Source: Bacillota bacterium | GTDB taxonomy: Bacteria; Bacillota; Negativicutes; Sporomusales; Sporomusaceae | DNA: 6,918 nucleotides | NCBI GenBank assembly: GCA_023388195.1 | Contig: JAEWGR010000027.1 | Location: 1 to 6,918 of the forward strand | Reading direction: 5' to 3' | Shown: positions 1-5,989 of the stretch, one piece after another | Layout of the letters: each line of letters begins with the position of its first letter | How positions within the stretch are numbered: position 1 is the first letter of the stretch | Notes under the pieces: model-generated | The model's database searches: none | Seen by the model: only the letters and a program-made list of their open reading frames with translations | What the model was told of the DNA's origin: nothing | Made by a program: the position numbers and the translations under genes

Positions 1-717
1 GCCCTGGGGGTATATGGAGATATAACAGAACGTGAGTCGCTCCGCGGCGAACTGGAAAAGCTGGACCGGTTGAATTTGGTGGGGGAAATGGCTGCCAGTG
101 TGGCTCATGAAATTCGCAACCCGATGACAACCGTTAGGGGTTATCTGCAGTTTATGTCAAAGAAATCAGGTGACAAGGACCGGTACGATATCCTGATAAG
201 TGAACTGGATCGTGCTAACAGTATAATTGAGGATTTTCTTTCTCTTGCCAGAAGCAGGACTGTTGCCAAGGAATTGTGCAATCTAAACGAAGAAATAACC
301 TCTTTGCAGCCACTGTTGTATGCCGATTCTGTAAAAGACGGCATTATTGTCGAACTGGAACTGGAAGCCGGCTTGCCTAATCTACTGCTGCATAAGAAAG
401 CAATTAAGCAGCTGGTGCTGAATCTGTACCGGAATGCAGCAGAGGCAATGAGCATAACCACCAATGGCCGGATAGTTATCAGGACAACCCATATTAATGA
501 ATACGTCTGCCTGGAAACCTTGGATAATGGCTGCGGCATTCCGCCGGACACGATAAAAAAGGTTCTCGAACCCTTCTATACCACTAAAGGAAATGGTACC
601 GGCCTGGGGTTGGCCGTTTGCCTCAGTATTGCCGGACAGCATAATGCGGATTTAACTATTGACTCCACTGTCGGGGTTGGCACGGCTGTACGTGTTACCT
701 TCCCTATAAAAGTTTAG
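1..717 (+). CDS. PAS-linked sensor histidine kinase, C-terminal part (5' end outside window)
   Basis: The frame is open from base 1, so the gene begins upstream; 238 residues are visible. Residues 1-10 (GVYGDITER) look like the end of a PAS domain and run through a short charged helix into the dimerisation/phosphoacceptor domain, whose H-box AHEIRNPMTTVRGYLQF carries the phosphorylated His36 (codon 106-108). The HATPase_c domain follows: N-box NLYRNAAEAM (about 141-150), G1 box DNGCGIP (175-181), F-box LEPFYTTKG and G2 box GTGLGLA (199-205), all intact, so an active kinase is expected. The H-box wording resembles the KinA/KinB/KinC/KinE-type kinases that feed Spo0F/Spo0A in spore formers, a known family trait; the actual partner is inference. 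No response regulator follows, so it looks like an orphan kinase. No membrane segment lies in the visible part. A terminator follows at 801-828. Confidence 0.93.
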   Translation, partial: ALGVYGDITERESLRGELEKLDRLNLVGEMAASVAHEIRNPMTTVRGYLQFMSKKSGDKDRYDILISELDRANSIIEDFLSLARSRTVAKELCNLNEEITSLQPLLYADSVKDGIIVELELEAGLPNLLLHKKAIKQLVLNLYRNAAEAMSITTNGRIVIRTTHINEYVCLETLDNGCGIPPDTIKKVLEPFYTTKGNGTGLGLAVCLSIAGQHNADLTIDSTVGVGTAVRVTFPIKV

Positions 718-800
718 CATTTGAGAAATTTAGCTTTGTCAGAAGCCTCAGATTTTTTTATCTTTGATACAGGCACCGAATTAATATTGATGGGATGAGA

Positions 801-828
801 AAAACTTGGCTTGGGCCAGGTTTTTTTT
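801..828 (+). terminator. Rho-independent terminator of the histidine kinase gene
   Basis: AAAACTTGGC (801-810), a 4-base TTGG loop and GCCAGGTTTT (815-824) form a 10-bp stem with one G-U pair, followed by an unbroken T run to 828. The T tract lies on the plus-strand side, so it serves the kinase transcript, ending about 110 bases after its stop codon. Confidence 0.8.
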
Positions 829-908
829 AGGGCGCCGGCGGCAGCCACCGGTTTTCTTATCCCTTCGGCCGGGCAGCGGAATTTTTATTTAAAATCGGAA
901 ATAAATTA

Positions 909-944
909 AAAACCCTGTTCACTTTGCGCAGTGAACAGGGTTTT
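909..944 (-). terminator. Rho-independent terminator of rpsT
   Basis: A perfect 15-bp inverted repeat (AAAACCCTGTTCACT at 909-923 against 930-944) encloses a 6-base loop. Read on the minus strand, it begins 11 bases after the rpsT stop codon and is followed by TTTTT-AA-TTT. The U-rich tail on this side supports rpsT termination. The flanking A/T runs make the hairpin nearly symmetrical, so it may also back up the kinase terminator on the plus strand. Confidence 0.9.
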
Positions 945-955
945 AGCAGTTGTTA

Positions 956-1225
956 TTAAGCTTGTTGGGTTGCACTTGCTTTGCGGGCCAGACGGGATTT
1001 CTTACGGGCTGCAGCATTTTTATGAATAACGCCTTTGGCGGCAGCTTTGTCAATAACGCTTGCGGCATTAGTCAGGAGGGTCTTGGCCTCATCTGCTTTG
1101 CCGGCATGCGCAGCTTCCTCCACTTTACGGATAGAAGTTTTAATTGCTGATCTTACCGAATAATTGCGGGCACGCCGTTCAGCATCAGTTTTTACACTGC
1201 GCTCAGATGCTTTAATATTTGGCAA
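956..1225 (-). CDS. rpsT: 30S ribosomal protein S20, TTG start
   Basis: This encodes an 89-residue S20, which binds 16S rRNA in the body of the small subunit early in assembly; the B. subtilis protein is of similar length. The family start PNIK is present at residues 2-5 (PNIKASERSVKTDAERR), followed by the basic three-helix body and the conserved GVIHKNAAARKKSRLA segment near the C-terminus. The chosen start is TTG at 1225-1223. It puts Met directly before PNIK, as in known S20 proteins, and stands 8 bases after GGAGG of an excellent Shine-Dalgarno. An in-frame GTG three codons upstream (1234-1232) lies inside that Shine-Dalgarno and cannot be the start. The gene is transcribed alone, divergent from gpr and convergent with the kinase gene. 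Confidence 0.96.
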   Translation of the reverse strand: MPNIKASERSVKTDAERRARNYSVRSAIKTSIRKVEEAAHAGKADEAKTLLTNAASVIDKAAAKGVIHKNAAARKKSRLARKASATQQA

Positions 1226-1230
1226 GTAAT

Positions 1231-1240
1231 TCACCTCCTT
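1231..1240 (-). promoter_or_regulatory. Ribosome binding site deciding the rpsT TTG start
   Basis: On the minus strand AAGGAGGTGA is a ten-base complement to the 16S rRNA 3' end. It lies 8 bases (from GGAGG) before the TTG at 1225 and overlaps the rejected upstream GTG. The strong site probably compensates for the weak initiation codon. Confidence 0.9.
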
Positions 1241-1259
1241 ATGTATATATTACTGAACT

Positions 1260-1288
1260 ATTCTAGCATGGACTACAGGAAAAAGCAA
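1260..1288 (-). promoter_or_regulatory. Extended -10 sigma-A-type promoter of rpsT
   Basis: On the minus strand TTGCTT (1288-1283), a 17-base spacer and TAGAAT (1265-1260) are preceded by the TGn extension (1268-1266). The -10 matches 5 of 6 consensus bases and the -35 only 3 of 6, the usual balance for an extended -10 promoter. Transcription would start near 1253, leaving a leader of about 28 bases. Confidence 0.6.
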
Positions 1289-1311
1289 GCAATAAAAGTA
1301 AAACGAGGTTC

Positions 1312-1341
1312 GTATAACCAGCTTTTTTTCCGGATAAGATA
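1312..1341 (+). promoter_or_regulatory. Candidate forespore (sigma-F/sigma-G) promoter of gpr
   Basis: GTATA (1312-1316) matches the forespore -35 consensus GYWTA exactly. After precisely 15 bases, GGATAAGATA (1332-1341) matches the sigma-F -10 consensus GGnnAnAMTR except for one G in place of A. The same -35 also fits sigma-G, whose weaker -10 match would be TAAGATA. In Bacillus gpr is known to be transcribed in the forespore by sigma-F and mainly sigma-G. The start site would fall near 1348, giving a leader of about 33 bases to the ATG. Confidence 0.6.
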
Positions 1342-1380
1342 GGTCTGAACCATTTAGGCATATAAAGGAGAGAAAATTGT

Positions 1381-2352
1381 ATGGAACAGCTTGTAAGTAC
1401 TGTTCGAACCGACTTGGCCTTAGAGGCACGGGAGATGTTAACCAAGCAGGTGCGGGAAGATATTCCGGGAGTGCTGGTTGAGACCAGTGAAGATGACGAT
1501 CTGATTATAACCCGGGTTAATATCGGCACGCCTGAGGCCGAACGCATGATGGGAAAAGCCAAGGGAAAATATATTACTATCGAAGCCCCTGGTTTGCGGT
1601 ACAAAAACACGCCCTTACAAGAAAAAATAATGAATATGTTAGCCACAGAACTGGCCGCAATGGTTAACCTGCCACGTAACGCCACCGTACTGATTGTCGG
1701 GCTTGGCAACTGGAATGTTACTCCCGATGCCCTGGGGCCGCGGTCTGCTCATAAAATAGTAGTAACCCGTCATCTGCAGGAGTTGCTGTCACCGGAGCTA
1801 AAAGGCGGAGTACGGTCAGTATGCGCCATTGCTCCCGGAGTGCTGGGTATAACCGGCATGGAGACCGCCGAAATCATTCAGGGGATCGTAAGTAATATCA
1901 AACCTGATTTAGTAGTTGCCATTGATGCATTGGCTGCCGCCTCCAGTCACCGGGTAATTACTACGATACAATTGGCGAATACCGGAATTCATCCTGGCTC
2001 TGGTGTCGGCAATAAACGGTTTGGCCTTACCGAGGCCACACTTGGTGTACCTGTTGTTGCTATCGGTGTGCCTACTGTCGTACATGCTTCCACAATTGCA
2101 ATGGATACGATTAATACTTTACAGGAGCATGCTGCATTTGGCCGCTACTTTAAGAGTATGGCAAACCTGTCTGATCAAGACCGACAGACCATTGTCCGCC
2201 AGGTACTGCCGGAAATGCTGGGGGATCTTATGGTAACGCCTAAAGAGGTTGACCGGCTGATTGAAGATATTGCCGCCGTCGTAGCCGGCGGGATAAATCA
2301 GGCGATGCATCCTAATATTGATTACGAGAATATTCACATGTACCTGCATTAA
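1381..2352 (+). CDS. gpr: Spore germination protease GPR (SASP-degrading endopeptidase zymogen)
   Basis: GPR (MEROPS family A25) is made as an inactive precursor in the forespore, autoprocessed late in sporulation, and cuts alpha/beta-type small acid-soluble spore proteins at germination, freeing DNA and amino acids. The 323 residues begin with the conserved VRTDLALEARE; by comparison with the Bacillus megaterium enzyme, the propeptide would be cut after T10-D11. The core blocks VGLGNWNVTPDALGP (106-120), APGVLGITGMET (151-162), AIDALAA (180-186) and GIHPGSGVGNKR (202-213) are intact. Asp116 and Asp182 are the likely equivalents of the Bacillus catalytic aspartates. The protein is shorter than the roughly 370-residue Bacillus enzyme, mostly because of a smaller segment before MVTPKEVD (285-291). 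ATG at 1381 follows AAAGGAG (1364-1370). No terminator separates it from spoIIP. Confidence 0.97.
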   Translation: MEQLVSTVRTDLALEAREMLTKQVREDIPGVLVETSEDDDLIITRVNIGTPEAERMMGKAKGKYITIEAPGLRYKNTPLQEKIMNMLATELAAMVNLPRNATVLIVGLGNWNVTPDALGPRSAHKIVVTRHLQELLSPELKGGVRSVCAIAPGVLGITGMETAEIIQGIVSNIKPDLVVAIDALAAASSHRVITTIQLANTGIHPGSGVGNKRFGLTEATLGVPVVAIGVPTVVHASTIAMDTINTLQEHAAFGRYFKSMANLSDQDRQTIVRQVLPEMLGDLMVTPKEVDRLIEDIAAVVAGGINQAMHPNIDYENIHMYLH

Positions 2353-2375
2353 TACAGCTAGTCCGCTGATAATTG

Positions 2376-2404
2376 TAATACTACCACACCGCCAGGCATA
2401 TACA
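2376..2404 (+). promoter_or_regulatory. Possible mother-cell (sigma-E) promoter of spoIIP
   Basis: TAATACT (2376-2382), a 14-base spacer and CATATACA (2397-2404) match the sigma-E consensus KMATATT / CATACAMT at 6 of 7 and 6 of 8 positions. In B. subtilis spoIIP is a sigma-E gene that is also reached by read-through from gpr. The match is imperfect and the region is AT-rich, so this is tentative. Confidence 0.35.
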
Positions 2405-2462
2405 TTGTATGTAAACAAAATTATTAAGAGACAACCCGGTTGGGAGTCTGGCGGAGGCGGCA

Positions 2463-3566
2463 ATGGTAACAAGAAAAGAGCGGAAAAAAAGCACCTCAGA
2501 CAGGATTTTGCAGCAGCTATGGCAAGGGCCTGGCAGCTCAAAGCTTTTTCATATGGTAGTAATAGGCTTTATGCTGCTTATGGCAGGCGGATTATCGGTA
2601 GCCACATATCTGAATTTGACGACAAATGCCATTCCTGTCAGTGGTTCGGTCTATTATGATCAATATATACCTTCTTTGTGGCCTAAAGGAAGGGACGTGC
2701 TTTTTGCCGGTATTCCCGGTTTGTCCAGGGCAGCTCAACCACAACCGGCAGTAAAAATAACGCCAGAATTAAATACGGAAACATTCGCCCGTAAGCTGGT
2801 ATTATTTTTTTCCGGTATTGATGTTCAAGACTTGCGTTCATTGTTTTCGCAGGAAATCCCCTTTATGTTAGCCTTTAAGCATACCGGTACACCAACTGTC
2901 AGTGCAGCCAGTTTGCCGAATTTCCCGAAGTTTGAAACGCCAGGCACGATAAACAGTGACAAGCCGTTAGTGGCAATCTACCATACTCACACCGCCGAAG
3001 CTTTTATACCCAACTCCGGTGTGACTCATAGACCGGGCGGCCAGCGCGGCGATATAGTTGATGTTGGCCTGGCTCTGGCCAACCAATTGGAAAAAGAAGG
3101 AATAAAAACCATTCACAATACAACAATTCATGACTATCCCAGTTTCATGAAAGCATATGGCCCTTCGGAAATAACGGCACAAAAAATTCTGACAGAGAAT
3201 CCTTCTATCCAGATGATTTTTGACATTCACAGAGATGCGGACAAACGGGAAAATGTAACTGCAGTCTATGATGGCGTGCCAATGGCTAAAATTACTATTG
3301 TTGTTGCCACCGGTCAGCAGGATTTGCCACAACCGCACTGGCAGCAGAATCATGCCTTCGCCAAACTGATTGATGCCAGACTTAATGCTAAATATCCAGG
3401 ACTAAGCCGGGGTCTGCAAATGGTGGAATGGCGATATAACCAGCATCTCCATCCCCGGGCTTTGCTAATTGAGGTAGGTTCACAGGAAAGCAGCAAAGAA
3501 GAGGCTATGCGCAGTATGGAAATACTTGGCGGCGTGCTGGCAGAAATACTTGCGGAAAATCGTTAG
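2463..3566 (+). CDS. spoIIP: Stage II sporulation protein P, engulfment peptidoglycan amidase/endopeptidase
   Basis: SpoIIP works with SpoIID and SpoIIM in the mother-cell membrane, cutting peptide cross-links and stem peptides so that the mother-cell membrane can move around the forespore. The 367 residues show a basic cytoplasmic N-terminus (MVTRKERKK), one membrane segment at about 31-50, a poorly conserved extracytoplasmic linker (about 55-165) and the catalytic SpoIIP domain (about 167-365). Within it are AIYHTHTAEAF (171-181, His174/His176/Glu179), MIFDIHRDA (251-259, His256) and LLIEVGSQES (335-343, Glu337), matching the zinc-binding and catalytic segments of the family. ATG at 2463 follows GGAGG with a short 5-base gap. 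It lies 110 bp after gpr and 26 bp before the next gene, so co-transcription is likely. Confidence 0.96.
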   Translation: MVTRKERKKSTSDRILQQLWQGPGSSKLFHMVVIGFMLLMAGGLSVATYLNLTTNAIPVSGSVYYDQYIPSLWPKGRDVLFAGIPGLSRAAQPQPAVKITPELNTETFARKLVLFFSGIDVQDLRSLFSQEIPFMLAFKHTGTPTVSAASLPNFPKFETPGTINSDKPLVAIYHTHTAEAFIPNSGVTHRPGGQRGDIVDVGLALANQLEKEGIKTIHNTTIHDYPSFMKAYGPSEITAQKILTENPSIQMIFDIHRDADKRENVTAVYDGVPMAKITIVVATGQQDLPQPHWQQNHAFAKLIDARLNAKYPGLSRGLQMVEWRYNQHLHPRALLIEVGSQESSKEEAMRSMEILGGVLAEILAENR

Positions 3567-3580
3567 TACTCACGATTGAT

Positions 3581-3586
3581 AGGAGG
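3581..3586 (+). promoter_or_regulatory. Ribosome binding site supporting the GTG start at 3593
   Basis: AGGAGG stands 6 bases before the GTG. No ATG lies in this frame close by, so the site decides the start and is good evidence that the unassigned gene is translated. Confidence 0.85.
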
Positions 3587-3592
3587 AGTGCC

Positions 3593-4096
3593 GTGTTCGA
3601 ACGGGTGGCGGCAAGCGATGCCGGGATTATCGCCCGGGGCCTGCTCATTTTACTGACTATTATTGTGATTGGTGTGGGTGTGGCTGAACACCAGCTTGGC
3701 ACCCTCACCCAGCGGCCAGGGCAGGAACGGTTCTTTTATATTGGCCGCAATCAGGAACATATATATTCAGCCTACGCTTTTGGTTATGGCCTGACCTTGG
3801 AGAGTGTTTACTCTTTCGGCAATATTTCCTTTACGGAGCAACGCAGTCTGGTACTGAAATTTGCTGAGCGGGCAATTACTATTCCCACACAGGTGAAAAT
3901 AGACGGAGTGCGTTTATGGTACTGGATTGATGTTTGGCACAAGCAGTTTGTTGAAGAAGCGTTTTCCGCTAAAACAAGAATTGTCGAATATTGGCAACAA
4001 AGCAGACCGTATATAGAGACTGTTCTGCAGAAGGCGAGAGAAAAAACGCAGGGAGTCATACAGCAACTGGAGGAAACGATTGACGAATACAGGTAG
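3593..4096 (+). CDS. Uncharacterised single-pass membrane protein between spoIIP and lepA
   Basis: I do not recognise this 167-residue protein by sequence. It starts at GTG (3593), 6 bases after AGGAGG (3581-3586). Residues 1-15 are short and polar, residues about 12-31 (GLLILLTIIVIGVGVA core) form one membrane helix, and the rest is probably outside. Residues 45-90 are rich in aromatic residues and glycine (IGRNQEHIYSAYAFGYG). Residues 104-117 contain a Trp/Tyr-rich stretch (VRLWYWIDVW). The tail from about 120 is charged and predicted helical, with possible coiled-coil character. No catalytic motif is visible. It begins 26 bp after spoIIP, with no promoter or terminator seen between, so it is probably in the sporulation transcript. 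B. subtilis has the small membrane gene yqxA at the same locus; this protein is longer and not evidently similar, so equivalence is positional only. Confidence 0.85.
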   Translation: MFERVAASDAGIIARGLLILLTIIVIGVGVAEHQLGTLTQRPGQERFFYIGRNQEHIYSAYAFGYGLTLESVYSFGNISFTEQRSLVLKFAERAITIPTQVKIDGVRLWYWIDVWHKQFVEEAFSAKTRIVEYWQQSRPYIETVLQKAREKTQGVIQQLEETIDEYR

Positions 4097-4099
4097 AGC

Positions 4100-4129
4100 T
4101 TGCAGTTAGCGGGTGGCTGATGGTATAAT
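4100..4129 (+). promoter_or_regulatory. Extended -10 sigma-A promoter for lepA-hemW
   Basis: TTGCAG (4100-4105), an 18-base spacer and a perfect TATAAT (4124-4129), preceded by the TGn extension (TGG, 4121-4123), lie just after the stop codon at 4096. Transcription would start near 4136. This would uncouple the housekeeping genes lepA and hemW from the sporulation genes upstream. Confidence 0.7.
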
Positions 4130-4163
4130 TTAGAGAAATATGTTAAAAACGCAGATTATACCA

Positions 4164-4171
4164 GGGAGGAG
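4164..4171 (+). promoter_or_regulatory. Ribosome binding site deciding the lepA start
   Basis: GGGAGGAG lies before the ATG at 4182; the gap is 10 to 12 bases depending on which purines pair. A TTG at 4179 is the only other candidate served by it. The in-frame ATG at 4140 lies upstream of this site and has none of its own. Confidence 0.8.
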
Positions 4172-4181
4172 CCCCAGTTTG

Positions 4182-5978
4182 ATGGATACAGGACATATTC
4201 GTAATTTTTCAATCATTGCCCACATCGACCATGGCAAGTCGACCCTTGCAGACCGGTTGTTGGAATACACAGGAGCTCTCTCTGCCCGTGAGATGGAAAA
4301 CCAGGTTTTAGACCAGATGGAACTTGAGCGTGAACGGGGCATTACGATTAAAGCTCAGGCTGTGCGGTTGTCGTATACAGCAAAAGACGGTGAAACATAC
4401 ATGCTGAATTTGATTGATACTCCGGGGCATGTTGATTTCACGTATGAGGTTTCCCGCAGTCTGGCTGCTTGTGAAGGTGCGCTGCTGGTAGTTGATGCCG
4501 CGCAGGGAATCGAGGCGCAGACAATGGCTAATGTTTACCTGGCGCTTGAACATAATCTTGAGATTATTCCGGTCATTAATAAGATTGACCTGCCCAGTGC
4601 CGAACCGGAACGGGTAAAAACTGAGATTGAAGATGTAATCGGCTTAGATACCAGTGATGCGGTTTTAGCCAGTGCCAAGACCGGGATTGGTATTGAAGAA
4701 ATACTGGAGGCCATCGTCAGAAAAGTCCCGCCGCCGGCAGGTAAAGCTGAGGAACCGCTAAGTGCGCTTATCTTCGATTCTCATTTTGATTCCTATAAGG
4801 GCGTAATTGTTTATGTCCGGGTTATGAATGGTACGATTACCCCCGGTATGAAGATTAAAATGATGGCAACAAACAAGGTGTTTGAGGTTAATGAGGTTGG
4901 CGTTTTCCGGCCCTCTTTGATGAATGTGAAAGAATTGGGACCAGGCCAGGTTGGTTTTATTGCCGCCAGCATTAAAAATGTAAAAGATACCCGGGTAGGT
5001 GACACGGTTACCAGTGCTGAGCGGCCGGTAGCCGCCCAGTTGCCGGGTTACCGGAAAATTACGCCGATGGTATATTGTGGTCTTTATCCGGTAGAAAGTT
5101 CTGATTATGAGAATTTACGTGACGCCTTAGAGAAACTCCAACTAAATGATGCATCCCTGGTTTTTGAACCGGAAACCTCAATTGCGCTGGGGTTCGGCTT
5201 TCGTTGCGGTTTTCTGGGATTGCTGCATATGGATGTTATTCAGGAGCGCCTGGAACGGGAATATAATATGGCGCTTATAACCACTGCGCCCAGTGTTATT
5301 TATCGTGTGTTTAGAACCGACAGTACAGTTTTCGAGATTGAGAACCCTTCCAAGTTACCAACAGCCCAGGAGATTGACCATATTGAAGAACCCTATGTTA
5401 AGGCTACAGTAATGGTTCCTAACGACTATGTTGGTGCCGTTATGGAATTGTCCCAGGAAAAGCGGGGGGAATTCAAGGACATGAAGTACCTTGATGCCAA
5501 CCGGGTCATGCTGACCTATCACCTGCCGCTCAGTGAGATAATTTTTGACTATTTCGATAAACTGAAATCATCAACTCGCGGTTATGCTTCACTGGATTAT
5601 GAATTGCTGGGTTATCAGACTTCCGCTTTGGTTAAGCTGGACATCCTGCTTAATGGCGAACCGGTGGATGCGCTTAGCGTAATTGTTCACCGTGACAGAG
5701 CCACCCAGCGCGGCCGCCAGCTGGCCGAGAAGTTAAAGGAAATTATTCCCCGCCAGATGTTTGAAATCCCCATTCAGGCTGCCATTGGCAGCAAAGTGAT
5801 TGCGCGGGAAACCGTGCGGGCGATGCGGAAAGATGTACTCGCCAAATGTTATGGCGGCGATATTACCCGTAAGCGCAAACTTTTGGAGAAGCAAAAAGAA
5901 GGCAAAAAGAGGATGAAACAGGTTGGTAGTGTGGAAGTTCCGCAGGAAGCCTTTATGGCTATACTGAAAATGGATTAA
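4182..5978 (+). CDS. lepA: Elongation factor 4 (LepA), ribosome-associated translational GTPase
   Basis: LepA/EF4 binds the ribosome like EF-G; reported roles include back-translocation of stalled ribosomes and helping 30S assembly or initiation. From the ATG at 4182 the protein has 598 residues, the normal family length. GTPase motifs are complete: G1 AHIDHGKST (13-21), switch I ERERGITI (49-56), G3 DTPGH (79-83), G4 NKID (133-136) and G5 SAK (164-166). The EF-G-like domains II, III and V follow (e.g. GFRCGFLGLLHM; VMVPNDYVGAVMELSQ). The LepA-specific C-terminal domain ends with AKCYGGDITRKRKLLEKQKE and a terminal VPQEAFMAILKMD. The frame extends back to an ATG at 4140, but that lies only about 4 bases from the predicted transcription start, lacks a ribosome binding site and adds 14 residues without family resemblance. 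hemW follows after 11 bp. Confidence 0.97.
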   Translation: MDTGHIRNFSIIAHIDHGKSTLADRLLEYTGALSAREMENQVLDQMELERERGITIKAQAVRLSYTAKDGETYMLNLIDTPGHVDFTYEVSRSLAACEGALLVVDAAQGIEAQTMANVYLALEHNLEIIPVINKIDLPSAEPERVKTEIEDVIGLDTSDAVLASAKTGIGIEEILEAIVRKVPPPAGKAEEPLSALIFDSHFDSYKGVIVYVRVMNGTITPGMKIKMMATNKVFEVNEVGVFRPSLMNVKELGPGQVGFIAASIKNVKDTRVGDTVTSAERPVAAQLPGYRKITPMVYCGLYPVESSDYENLRDALEKLQLNDASLVFEPETSIALGFGFRCGFLGLLHMDVIQERLEREYNMALITTAPSVIYRVFRTDSTVFEIENPSKLPTAQEIDHIEEPYVKATVMVPNDYVGAVMELSQEKRGEFKDMKYLDANRVMLTYHLPLSEIIFDYFDKLKSSTRGYASLDYELLGYQTSALVKLDILLNGEPVDALSVIVHRDRATQRGRQLAEKLKEIIPRQMFEIPIQAAIGSKVIARETVRAMRKDVLAKCYGGDITRKRKLLEKQKEGKKRMKQVGSVEVPQEAFMAILKMD

Positions 5979-5989
5979 AGGGTAGCGCA

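Noticed and set aside
70..72. TTG as the start of the histidine kinase
   Set aside because: The frame stays open to base 1 and encodes the PAS end and linker helix; no ribosome binding site precedes it. The gene simply begins outside the window.
829..900. Second GC-rich hairpin (835-841 with 845-851, followed by TTTTCTT) between the two terminators
   Set aside because: Seven pairs with an internal C-A mismatch and a 3-base loop are too weak to call; at most it is a backup element. Nothing else is recognisable between the kinase and rpsT terminators.
950..1150. Plus-strand open frame of 66 codons opposite rpsT
   Set aside because: It is a shadow of the conserved S20 gene, with a Cys/Phe-rich unnatural composition and no ribosome binding site.
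1232..1234. GTG as the rpsT start (92 residues)
   Set aside because: It lies inside the Shine-Dalgarno and adds three residues before the family N-terminus.
2402..2414. Small dyad TACAT-TGT-ATGTA upstream of spoIIP, considered as an operator
   Set aside because: Five-base arms in AT-rich DNA are expected by chance, and it matches no regulator site that I know.
2119..2541. Minus-strand open frame across the gpr-spoIIP junction
   Set aside because: It mostly overlaps two confident genes, lacks a ribosome binding site and shows no family resemblance.
4140..4181. ATG at 4140 as the lepA start
   Set aside because: It has no ribosome binding site, lies almost at the predicted transcription start, and encodes residues unlike LepA N-termini.
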